NCBI GenBank assembly: GCA_023388995.1
Contig: JAEWFD010000004.1
Coordinates: 72,444 to 136,443, forward strand
Origin: Bacillota bacterium
GTDB taxonomy: Bacteria > Bacillota_I > Bacilli_A > Erysipelotrichales > Erysipelotrichaceae
Direction of reading: 5' to 3'
Length of the DNA stretch: 64,000 nt
In this document: piece by piece, positions 51,912-59,579 of the stretch
Layout of the letters: every line of letters starts with the position of its first letter
Position numbering within the stretch: position 1 is the stretch's first letter
Notes under the pieces: generated by a model
Told to the model about the DNA's origin: nothing
The model's database searches: none
Seen by the model: the letters and a program-made list of their open reading frames with translations, nothing else
Position numbers and translations under genes: made by a program

Positions 51912-52232
51912 CTAATTCGCTGTAACGGAAACTGTTTCACCATTCGGTCCAGTTGCTTCGTTCAAGTATGCCGCAATCTTCTCACGAGCATCTTGCTTGG
52001 ACGGTTTGCACTGTGCAACCTTAGTCACTTCCCCGCTTACCAATCCCTCTGCCATACCGGCACAACCAGGATAACCACAGCCACCACAGTTGTAACCTGG
52101 AAGCATCGCTGTTACTGTCGCAACACGTTCATCTTCCTTCACGGCAAAGAAATTGCCTGCAAGTCCAAGTGCAAATCCAAGGATTGCTCCCATAACCAGC
52201 ATTGAACCAATGGAATTCACCAAACTACTCAT
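51912..52232 (-). CDS. rnfB: Short RnfB (Fe-S domain only)
   Basis: 106 aa from the ATG at 52232 with AGGAGG upstream. One membrane helix (about 10-28) and the RnfB 4Fe-4S region GYNCGGCGYPGCAGMAEGL with a later Cys in VAQCKPS. Usual RnfB proteins are about 260-330 aa and continue with ferredoxin-type CxxCxxCxxxCP clusters; here the protein stops shortly after the first domain, and no ferredoxin module follows before the terminator. Stop and terminator look intentional, not a frameshift, as no coding-like sequence follows. Confidence 0.85.
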   Translation of the reverse strand: MSSLVNSIGSMLVMGAILGFALGLAGNFFAVKEDERVATVTAMLPGYNCGGCGYPGCAGMAEGLVSGEVTKVAQCKPSKQDAREKIAAYLNEATGPNGETVSVTAN

Positions 52233-52234
52233 CC

Positions 52235-52420
52235 TTATACCTCCTGTTCTTGCCTGGAAGGCGCAGAGTAATTGCCGCAGCTGGCAATCTTGCAACCTTC
52301 ACAATTCGCTTTTAAATCCTCACAACCAGCAGGAACCGGCGTTCTTTTATTCAGTATATAACTTAATAAGAAGATACTGCCTAATACTGCCATATAAAGC
52401 AATGCGTAAATAAAGTTCAT
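52235..52420 (-). CDS. Small Cys-rich membrane protein in the rnf operon (NqrM-like?)
   Basis: 61 aa: a membrane helix (about 3-22) and a tail with four cysteines, GCEDLKANCEGC and ASCGNY. Between rnfA and rnfB; its ATG is 2 nt downstream of the last base of rnfA and the next gene follows at 2 nt. Topology and Cys cluster recall NqrM, which supplies iron for the Cys-ligated Fe site shared by NqrD/E and RnfA/E, but the spacing differs, so this role is inference. Confidence 0.65.
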   Translation of the reverse strand: MNFIYALLYMAVLGSIFLLSYILNKRTPVPAGCEDLKANCEGCKIASCGNYSAPSRQEQEV

Positions 52421-52421
52421 A

Positions 52422-52997
52422 TTAAACTAAGCCAGCCAACCCGCTGAATGCCAATGCCATGAAAGCAATAATAATCAAGGCAATCGGGTTTCCTTTAAAT
52501 GGAGCCGGGGTATCGCAAGAATCCAACCGTTCCCGAATTGTTGAGAAGATATAAAGAATTAACATAAAGCCAGAAGATACGCCAAAGGAATACACAAGCA
52601 TTTCTCCAAAATCAAATCCTTGCGCAATATTGTCAAGTACAACATACAATACTGCACAGTTAGTCGTGATCAATGGAAGATAAATTCCCAGTGCCTTGTA
52701 TAGTGCAGGAGACATCTTTTTCAGTGCCATTTCAACAAACTGTACAAAAGCCGCAATAATCAAGATAAAAGAAATCAAATCCATGTATTCAATATTCAGC
52801 GGATCTAATACCAATTGATAAACGCTGTATGTTGCAATCGAAGATCCTACGATAACGAAGATTACGGCAAGACCCATGCCGATTGCAGAGCTTTGTTTCT
52901 TAGATACGCCAAGTGTCGGACACATCCCGATAAACTTCGCAAGTATGATGTTATTGATTAAAGCTGAAGTCAAAAATAATGTAAAGTAATTAGCCAT
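52422..52997 (-). CDS. rnfA: Rnf complex subunit A
   Basis: 191 aa, six membrane helices. LTSALINNIILAKFIGMCPTLGVS carries the first conserved Cys and LPLITTNCAVLYV the second; together with those of RnfE they hold the intramembrane 2Fe-2S cluster. Start at 52997 with GGAGG upstream; typical length. Confidence 0.96.
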   Translation of the reverse strand: MANYFTLFLTSALINNIILAKFIGMCPTLGVSKKQSSAIGMGLAVIFVIVGSSIATYSVYQLVLDPLNIEYMDLISFILIIAAFVQFVEMALKKMSPALYKALGIYLPLITTNCAVLYVVLDNIAQGFDFGEMLVYSFGVSSGFMLILYIFSTIRERLDSCDTPAPFKGNPIALIIIAFMALAFSGLAGLV

Positions 52998-52998
52998 C

Positions 52999-53646
52999 TT
53001 ACTTAGCCTCCTTTTTCTTAGAAGCCTGACGATTGTTGAACCAAGCCAAGACACCGCAAAGCATACCGAATGTCAAGAAGGAACCAGCTGGCTGAATCAA
53101 GAAGCTGATGATGTAACGACCTGGAATCAATACCCATTCAAAGAACATTTGATCTGGATTGAACGGATTTGAAAAATTCAAAATACCAGTACCCAACAGC
53201 TGACGAATCGCTGCCATAATGATCAAGCCGACGGTATAGCCAAGACCCATGCCAAGACCATCTAAAGCTGAATCCAGCACACTGTTTTTGCTTGCGAATG
53301 CTTCAGCACGACCAAGGATAATACAGTTTACCACGATTAGCGGAATAAACAGTCCCAATGTCTGAGCAAGCGTGCCTGCATATGCATTAATCAGCATTTC
53401 AACAATCTTAACCAAAGTCGCTATAACGACGATATAAACAGGGATTCGAATATCATCCGGTGTAATTTTACGGATCGTAGAAATCAAAATATTAGATACA
53501 ATTAATACAGCAGTAACGGATACACCCATCCCTACCGCATTATTTAATGAAGTTGAAATCGCAAGTACGGAACAAATTCCCAAGTACGTTGCGAATGTCG
53601 GGTTTTCACGAACAAAGCCCGATGTGAAATTTTGCCATCTGTTCAT
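52999..53646 (-). CDS. rnfE: Rnf complex subunit E
   Basis: 215 aa, six membrane helices, with FATYLGICSVLAISTSLNNAVG and FIPLIVVNCIILGRAEAFAS carrying the paired cysteines. Inverted-topology partner of RnfA. A basic C-terminal tail ends NNRQASKKKEAK. Confidence 0.95.
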   Translation of the reverse strand: MNRWQNFTSGFVRENPTFATYLGICSVLAISTSLNNAVGMGVSVTAVLIVSNILISTIRKITPDDIRIPVYIVVIATLVKIVEMLINAYAGTLAQTLGLFIPLIVVNCIILGRAEAFASKNSVLDSALDGLGMGLGYTVGLIIMAAIRQLLGTGILNFSNPFNPDQMFFEWVLIPGRYIISFLIQPAGSFLTFGMLCGVLAWFNNRQASKKKEAK

Positions 53647-53658
53647 TGACTTACCCTC

Positions 53659-54168
53659 CTACTTGTAATTCGCACGGAAGTGCTCTTTTACTGCGTCAAT
53701 ACCTTTGACAACAGCACTGGAAGACACGGTAGCACCGGAAATGGTATCAACTTTATCATCCAAGCCTTTGCCGACAACACTAGCCTTGAACGGCTCGCCA
53801 GCCACTTTAGTTCCGATATCCGGTGTATCTGCGATTGCCAACACTTCGAAACCAACCAAAGTACCGCTCTTATCAATACCAACCAGTATCGTAATTTTAT
53901 CTTTATATCCGGTTACAGTCGCTTTATAAGCATATCCTGATTCCCCGGCTGTATAAATTGCTTCAATCGGACTTCCTTTTTCAGCTTTATAATCCACAGC
54001 TGCAAAAGTTTCGCCGTTTGAAAAGATTTTAACAAGATTTTCTGCTTCCGCTTTCGCTGCATTTTCGGCAATAACCGGTGCTGTCACATAGTTGGCAACA
54101 GCCAGGAAACCACCCGCAACGGCACTGATCCAAGCAAGGAAGACAGCCAAATAAATACTCTTTTTCAT
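53659..54168 (-). CDS. rnfG: Rnf complex subunit G (covalent FMN)
   Basis: 169 aa: one N-terminal membrane helix (about 5-27) and an outer FMN-binding domain. The flavinylation motif DTISGATVSSSAV (SGAT-x2-S) near the C-terminus is intact, so ApbE should attach FMN to its Thr. Shorter than many RnfG proteins, but complete in domain content. Confidence 0.93.
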   Translation of the reverse strand: MKKSIYLAVFLAWISAVAGGFLAVANYVTAPVIAENAAKAEAENLVKIFSNGETFAAVDYKAEKGSPIEAIYTAGESGYAYKATVTGYKDKITILVGIDKSGTLVGFEVLAIADTPDIGTKVAGEPFKASVVGKGLDDKVDTISGATVSSSAVVKGIDAVKEHFRANYK

Positions 54169-54179
54169 GGTCTATCCCT

Positions 54180-56060
54180 CTATCTCTTTCCAGCGAATTC
54201 TAGTAGTGCAGACTTCGCAGCAGTCAAAGAACTTGTTTGAGAATACGTTGCTGTAGCAAGTGCGTCATCTGTGAAGAAGGTATCTAGTGTATCCCCACGT
54301 TCGATGTATGGAAGAAGCACATTGTTTGCTCTCTTATCCATGCCGCTGCTGTCACCCCAAGACTCAACTTCCCATGCTTTTAAAGCACCGGTCAGCTTGT
54401 CAATGGTGAATACTGCAGTATTTGGATGAGATTCAGTTTCACCCTTGTGCGTTTGGTTGAATGCAATGTAGTAGCTGTCATACGTAACACGTACTTTCAT
54501 TTCATCCGCTCCGTCACTCACAACAGAAACTTGATTTCCTTCATACAAATTGATCACTTCACGAGCAGCACGAATCACCGACTTGCTTGTTACAGTTGCT
54601 CCTGTTACCACATCATCCAAAATTTCGATAGAACCAGGTTCAGCCATTTTCAGATTTGCAAATTGCGCCAAGAACTCTTCTGCTTTTACTTTTTCCGCAA
54701 TTCCTTTGGAATCATTCAACGCTACCACTTCCACTTTTGAAATAGTTTTCGTTGCTTCATTCACAAATACCTTGAAGATATTCGGTTGTTTTTCTTTTGG
54801 ATTGGCACTGGACCAATAGCCATCAGACCATACGGTATAAGCAACATCGCTGCCTGCTGTTTCACGCGCAATCAAATTCGCACGCACTTGCAGCAGGTCA
54901 TTGGCAGACACATCAATCAAAACACGTGGATCTTTTGGTTTCACCACGCTGCCGGCAAGTGCCACAACAGCAGTTCCGGCAACAAAAACCCCGATCACTT
55001 TCATCACATTCTTTTTCATGTGAACGATGGATTCACCATTCAATACGTTATCAATCAACGGAGACATCATATTCATCAGCAAGATAGAATACAAAACACC
55101 TTCCGGAAGATTTGCTTTAATACGAATCAATACTGTCAAGATACCGCATCCGATCGCAAAGATGATACGTCCCAACGGATGCGTCGGATTGGTTACCGGA
55201 TCGGTAGCCATAAAGACCGCACCAAACAACAAACCACCGCTTAAGATATGGAATGCAGGATACCAAAGACCGCTGCCATTCATCAAGCCAATCATCGTAG
55301 CCAAGACTGCCACGGTACCGACATAGAAGACAGGAACACGCCAGTCGATGACTTTGCGGATGGCCAAGATAATACCGATGACAATAATCAAAGCAGAGAA
55401 TGTTTCCCCTAATGCACCTTGGTAGAATCCGACAAACATATTTCCCCATCCGCCGAATTTATCAATTAAACGATCAGCAAGCAATTGATTGCTCACCACC
55501 CAGTTTAATTTTTGCGCGATGTAACTAGTCGGTGTTACTGAAGTAATCGCATCTACGATCACACCTGCCCCTTTGTCCATCACATATTGTCCTTCTGAGA
55601 ACTTTGTCAGGTAAGGGACTGTAACAGATGTAAAGGAAGCAAACAAGACTGCACGGCCGACGCCGGCAGGATTGAAGATGTTATGACCAAAGCCGCCAAA
55701 CATCAATTTCCCGAAGAAAATAGCAAAGAAAGTACCAACACCTACTACATAAAGCGGTGTTCCGATCGGACACATCAATACAAAGATCAATGCCGTAACA
55801 ACCGGGAAAGAACCCATCAAATGCTTCACGATATCTTTCTTCAAACCAACAGCCCACAATACTTCTACCACCACAGATACCAATACAGCAGTCAGCAACA
55901 TCATAACTGCCTGTGTGCCATATGCAGCTCCATGATACGTAAAGTTATAGAAGACGCTAAACAACGACAATACCAATAACCCGAGGGTCAATTCCGCCAT
56001 AATCCGCTTCGTACTTAATTCATTGCGATAGTTAGGGGTAGTTCTAAATGTAAATTTCAT
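54180..56060 (-). CDS. rnfD: Rnf complex subunit D fused to an extra FMN-binding domain
   Basis: 626 aa, about twice the membrane core. Residues 1-345 form the RnfD membrane domain (about nine helices) with the flavinylation site AITSVTPTSY (T176). One more helix (about 352-371) leads to an outer region of 250 residues. There, DDVVTGATVTSKS (D483, T489) is a second complete flavinylation motif inside an FMN_bind-like domain (about 385-505). Residues 515-626 resemble neither well. The fusion suggests an added flavin in the electron path. Confidence 0.9.
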   Translation of the reverse strand: MKFTFRTTPNYRNELSTKRIMAELTLGLLVLSLFSVFYNFTYHGAAYGTQAVMMLLTAVLVSVVVEVLWAVGLKKDIVKHLMGSFPVVTALIFVLMCPIGTPLYVVGVGTFFAIFFGKLMFGGFGHNIFNPAGVGRAVLFASFTSVTVPYLTKFSEGQYVMDKGAGVIVDAITSVTPTSYIAQKLNWVVSNQLLADRLIDKFGGWGNMFVGFYQGALGETFSALIIVIGIILAIRKVIDWRVPVFYVGTVAVLATMIGLMNGSGLWYPAFHILSGGLLFGAVFMATDPVTNPTHPLGRIIFAIGCGILTVLIRIKANLPEGVLYSILLMNMMSPLIDNVLNGESIVHMKKNVMKVIGVFVAGTAVVALAGSVVKPKDPRVLIDVSANDLLQVRANLIARETAGSDVAYTVWSDGYWSSANPKEKQPNIFKVFVNEATKTISKVEVVALNDSKGIAEKVKAEEFLAQFANLKMAEPGSIEILDDVVTGATVTSKSVIRAAREVINLYEGNQVSVVSDGADEMKVRVTYDSYYIAFNQTHKGETESHPNTAVFTIDKLTGALKAWEVESWGDSSGMDKRANNVLLPYIERGDTLDTFFTDDALATATYSQTSSLTAAKSALLEFAGKR

Positions 56061-56071
56061 GTTCTACCTCC

Positions 56072-57367
56072 CTATTTCGTAGTGAAAGCTTGTACGCGGC
56101 GTTTCGCGCGGCGAACACTTTCAGTAACTTCTAATTTTGACGGACAAACATATGTACATAGTCCGCACTCAATACATTTCATCACATCTTGAGCCATCAT
56201 AGCTTCAATGCTTTGCGCTTTTTCCGCTTGCATAATGCGAACCGGCTGAATATATGCAGGACAATGATCCGTACATCTGCCGCAACGCAAACATGCTACG
56301 TCATCAATTGGCGTAGTTTCCAAAATCGTAATGGCATTCGTATACGATGTAATAACAAATTGATCATTTACAATCGTTTTCCCCATCATTGGACCACCGG
56401 CAATCAAAAGAACATCTTCTGTTGCATATCCGCCAAGTTTTTTTACTACTTCAGCGACCGGAACCCCTACAGGTACCACAACATTAGAAGGCTTCTTCAA
56501 TCCATCACCGGAGAATGTAACAATCTTCTCGACAATTGGTGTTCCTTCCAATGCAGCTCTAGCCACAGCGATTGCTGTTGCAGAGTTGTTTACAACAATC
56601 CCGATTTCACCAGGCAGACGATCATACCGTTTGCCGAATACTTGGAAAATCAGTGTTCTTTCCCAGCCCATTGGATAAGCATCGGGAACTTCCACTACAC
56701 GGATATTTGTTTCTTTTTGCAGTTGTTCACGAACTTTAGCAATTACATCGGTATTGTATGCTTTGATCGCAATGACAGCTTCTTTGGCAGCAGCCATCTT
56801 TTGCATCATCTTTGCACCCACTACCAATTCTTTGGTGTACTTAAGCATAGAAGCGTAATCCGCCGTGATATACGGCTCACACTCTACCCCGTTGATCAAA
56901 AGCGAATCAACATTTTTAGCCGTTTGATACTTGAAGTACGTTGGGAATCCAGCCCCTCCACAACCTACAATACCTGCATCCTTCGTAAAGGCAATTAACT
57001 CCTCCCGAGATGCTTGCTCATAATCAATTGGTTCAAATGACCGTATTTGTTCGTTCTTGCCATCATTGAAAATCTCCAAATGAGGCATTGGTTTCAGAGC
57101 AGAATGCATTACATTCACAACTTTGCCAACAACACCAGATACACTGCTGTATACCGGAACAATGAAGTTATCATTTCTCGTTGCCAACTTTGTGCCGATC
57201 TGTACATAATCTCCTTCTTTCACATGTACTTCAAACGTTGTTGAACCCATGTTTACCAGAGGAATGTAGACCTTTTCACTCGCTTCAATGCGAACCAATT
57301 CAGCATGCTTTGTCAAGCCTTTATGACCGTTAAGCTTTGCCTGGTTAGGTCCCATAAAAATAGCCAT
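56072..57367 (-). CDS. rnfC: Rnf complex subunit C
   Basis: 431 aa. Rnf-type barrel-sandwich start (HVKEGDYVQIGTKLA), NADH/FMN domain GIVGCGGAGFPTYFK and LLINGVECEPYITADY, SLBB domain, and two 4Fe-4S clusters: CLRCGRCTDHCP and CIECGLCTYVCP. The start at 57367 has AAAGGA 9-10 nt upstream; an ATG at 57379 directly abuts that site and is less likely. First gene of the rnf operon. Confidence 0.95.
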   Translation of the reverse strand: MAIFMGPNQAKLNGHKGLTKHAELVRIEASEKVYIPLVNMGSTTFEVHVKEGDYVQIGTKLATRNDNFIVPVYSSVSGVVGKVVNVMHSALKPMPHLEIFNDGKNEQIRSFEPIDYEQASREELIAFTKDAGIVGCGGAGFPTYFKYQTAKNVDSLLINGVECEPYITADYASMLKYTKELVVGAKMMQKMAAAKEAVIAIKAYNTDVIAKVREQLQKETNIRVVEVPDAYPMGWERTLIFQVFGKRYDRLPGEIGIVVNNSATAIAVARAALEGTPIVEKIVTFSGDGLKKPSNVVVPVGVPVAEVVKKLGGYATEDVLLIAGGPMMGKTIVNDQFVITSYTNAITILETTPIDDVACLRCGRCTDHCPAYIQPVRIMQAEKAQSIEAMMAQDVMKCIECGLCTYVCPSKLEVTESVRRAKRRVQAFTTK

Positions 57368-57401
57368 ATCCTTCTTCATCCTTTCTTAATACTCGTTTCT
57401 C

Positions 57402-57410
57402 ATTATATCA
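57402..57410 (-). promoter_or_regulatory. Extended -10 promoter of the rnf operon
   Basis: TGATATAAT: TATAAT at 57402-57407 with the extended TG on the minus strand, 34 nt before rnfC. The -35 is poor (TGGTAT). Confidence 0.65.
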
Positions 57411-57502
57411 CAATCCTTTTTTTGATACCATGGCTTACCGCTATAATTATGAAAAAAATTATTAAATTCACAATTACATTTTGCTTTCAAGAATTTTCAT
57501 GC

Positions 57503-57537
57503 AAAAAGAAACCCTGACTTTCGCAATCAGCGTTTCT
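57503..57537 (-). terminator. Terminator of the padR-DUF2812 unit
   Basis: GAAACGCTGA / TCAGGGTTTC stem (one mismatch) followed by TTTTTG on the minus strand. Confidence 0.7.
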
Positions 57538-57549
57538 GCTTTCCTTTAT

Positions 57550-58095
57550 TTATGACTCAAATATCTGTTTTTCTTTCTGCAATCTCTTCTTTTTGCGGTG
57601 AATTTGGTGCAGTCCCACTATGGCCAAGAGTTCAATTACAACACAAAGTACAAAAATCATAAAATTAGTCTCATTGCCGGTACGATGATAAGCTGAAAAG
57701 TTTGACATCATTGCCGCAAACATAGTGAATATTGGAACTGTATTCAAATAAATAATGCGATTTAAATGTCGAATGCGCGACTCATAATCAGAAAACAAGT
57801 TGAATTCTTCGCCATCTGTCTTCTTGCGCACATAAATCCAACGCATTACAGAACCTAAATATTCAGCACCCGTCTCCTCCAAGAATCTAAGATATTTCTG
57901 ACTGAGCACATGGCTTGGAAGATTGTCAAGCAATTCCAGACGTACACGGTAGGAGCCAGGAGCGCTATCTTCAAATGTATACTTGCAATTGCTAACTGCT
58001 GTTAATACCAGTCCCTGAACAGCCATCTCATTCAGCCATTTTTCTTCTTTGTCAAAATCCCATATCCAAAACCATTTATACATCGTTCTTTTCAT
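57550..58095 (-). CDS. DUF2812 membrane protein
   Basis: 181 aa. The N-terminal FWIWDFDKEEKWLNEMAVQGLVL and YTFEDSAPGSYRVRLE are DUF2812 signatures; two membrane helices (about 112-132 and 142-160) follow, then a basic tail. GGAGG 8 nt before the ATG, inside the end of padR (20-nt overlap). DUF2812 proteins are commonly encoded with a PadR repressor; function unknown. Confidence 0.88.
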   Translation of the reverse strand: MKRTMYKWFWIWDFDKEEKWLNEMAVQGLVLTAVSNCKYTFEDSAPGSYRVRLELLDNLPSHVLSQKYLRFLEETGAEYLGSVMRWIYVRKKTDGEEFNLFSDYESRIRHLNRIIYLNTVPIFTMFAAMMSNFSAYHRTGNETNFMIFVLCVVIELLAIVGLHQIHRKKKRLQKEKQIFES

Positions 58096-58411
58096 GTGTC
58101 TGTCCTCCCATCAATGCTGTTCCGTTTGCCAGCAACTCCTGCAAGCGTACCATTTCTTTCATAAGCACTTCTTTACCAACCGGCGTAATCAGATACTCTT
58201 TCTTGCGGCTGTCTTTGACTTCCGGCAATGCCTGAATCCAGCGTTTATCAAGCATCGTATTAATTGCTCCATACAAAGTTCCAGCTGCCAAGCGTACACG
58301 TGAATTAGACAACATCTCCACATTCTGCATTATCCCATAACCGTGCATCGGCGATAATAAAGACAACAGGATATAATATACCGCTTCTGTTAAAGCACTT
58401 GCTTCATTCAT
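58076..58411 (-). CDS. PadR-family transcriptional repressor
   Basis: 111 aa starting MNEASALTEAVYYILLSLL, with HGYGIMQNVEMLS and LAAGTLYGAINTMLDKRWI (winged HTH) and RKKEYLITPVGKEVL. Start set by GAGGTGAGAAGG just upstream. Likely represses its own operon through the inverted repeat in its promoter. Confidence 0.92.
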   Translation of the reverse strand: MNEASALTEAVYYILLSLLSPMHGYGIMQNVEMLSNSRVRLAAGTLYGAINTMLDKRWIQALPEVKDSRKKEYLITPVGKEVLMKEMVRLQELLANGTALMGGQTHEKNDV

Positions 58412-58442
58412 CCTTCTCACCTCACTATATATTACGACAATC

Positions 58443-58492
58443 GATATATCGGTGTATGATATAAATATAACGGATGCCGATATAGTTGTCAA
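58443..58492 (-). promoter_or_regulatory. Promoter and inverted-repeat operator of padR
   Basis: TTGACA (58487-58492), 17 nt, TATATT (58464-58469) on the minus strand. ATATCGG (58446-58452) and CCGATAT (58477-58483) form an inverted repeat that brackets the -10. Confidence 0.75.
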
Positions 58493-58524
58493 GTATTTTC
58501 AAAATTTTTAAGCATCAAAGCCAG

Positions 58525-58556
58525 TAAAAAAGGAGGAAACTGATCTCCTCCTTTTT
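58525..58556 (-). terminator. Terminator of the ankyrin gene
   Basis: AAAAAGGAGGA / TCCTCCTTTTT stem, T-run on the minus strand, 11 nt after the stop codon; the symmetrical arms may work in both directions. Confidence 0.85.
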
Positions 58557-58566
58557 ACCTAGTTAC

Positions 58567-58923
58567 TTACAATACCATCATTGCCGGAATCCGCATTGCT
58601 GTTTGACGGCAAGGATACGGTCCGAACACATTGCTGACTTTCACCTTGATCGGCATAATTCCCAAGTCAAGCAACTCTGCCACAACATCGTTATACCCTT
58701 GTTCCAACGCATATCCCAATGCCTCATTGGTTTGCAATGCACCGTATGCAATCAGCAAGCGAATCATCCGGATATTTCTTGTATGCACAGCATGAATCAG
58801 CAATGGATAGCCATTCACGCGATGGCTGGGATTCGCTCCTAAGCGTAAAGCCTCTTTTGCAGAATTCAAATTTTCATTCCAAATAGCATCCAATAACAAT
58901 CTAACACTTGTACGTTCACTCAT
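58567..58923 (-). CDS. Small ankyrin-repeat protein
   Basis: 118 aa from the ATG at 58923 (GAGGTGG upstream). About three ankyrin-like repeats: LLLDAIWNENLNSAKEALRLGANPS, then PLLIHAVHTRNIRMIRLLIAYGA and ALGYALEQGYNDVVAELLDLG (each cited by its start and end pattern). No signal peptide. Binding partner unknown. Confidence 0.8.
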   Translation of the reverse strand: MSERTSVRLLLDAIWNENLNSAKEALRLGANPSHRVNGYPLLIHAVHTRNIRMIRLLIAYGALQTNEALGYALEQGYNDVVAELLDLGIMPIKVKVSNVFGPYPCRQTAMRIPAMMVL

Positions 58924-59093
58924 ATGTTCCACCTCTGCCACTATCATACAAGTGATTGCGACATTATGAATGTCATAACTGTTATTCAAGAAGCTATTGT
59001 AGCAATTTTATAATCCTTGACAACATTCGACATCATGCCATAGGATAATTCGCTATACTTCCATATCATAGCATAGAGAGGTGTGAGGTACAT

Positions 59094-59579
59094 ATGCGGC
59101 AACGATTTCATTTCATCACAATCCTGTGGAGTATCGGCTATCTGATCTTTGTACTGGCATCCTTTCTCTTTTTTCTCATTCCCAATCACGAGAAAAAACT
59201 ATTTGGATACCAGTTTTATTCCTTGCACCAAGACTATACGGATGTAGAAGAACAAACACAAACCATCATTGTTACCAAACCTGTTCCTTTTCCCAGCTTG
59301 GCAAAAGACCAGACCATCTTGTATCAAGACAAAAAAGCAGGATACACAACCGGGATCATCAGGCGCATTGATTTAGCCAATTATACGATCACATTGCAAG
59401 ATGATACATTGCTCACCAAAGAACAATGCAAAGGTATCCTGCAATATACTGTATCAATTCCCGCAAAATGGATCTCCTATGCCATTTCTCTGCTCTTGAT
59501 CACACACATTCTGCTCCTCTTTTTATTGGGTCGGCAATGGCTGAAGCTGCGTGCTAAAACTGCCCCTGCGCATGCATAG
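59094..59579 (+). CDS. Two-helix membrane protein, SipW-like outer domain without catalytic residues
   Basis: 161 aa. Membrane helices at about 8-28 and 124-145 enclose an outer domain. LAKDQTILYQDKKAGYTTGIIRRID followed by TKEQCKGILQYTVSIPAKW (key parts ILYQD, TGIIRRID, ILQYTVSIP) resembles the beta-domain of signal peptidase I/SipW proteins (the VxYxD...HRI...PxxxIxG pattern), but no Ser-Lys or Ser-His pair is seen. GTGAGGT before the ATG. The 3' end overlaps convergent gdhA by 26 nt. Confidence 0.5.
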   Translation: MRQRFHFITILWSIGYLIFVLASFLFFLIPNHEKKLFGYQFYSLHQDYTDVEEQTQTIIVTKPVPFPSLAKDQTILYQDKKAGYTTGIIRRIDLANYTITLQDDTLLTKEQCKGILQYTVSIPAKWISYAISLLLITHILLLFLLGRQWLKLRAKTAPAHA

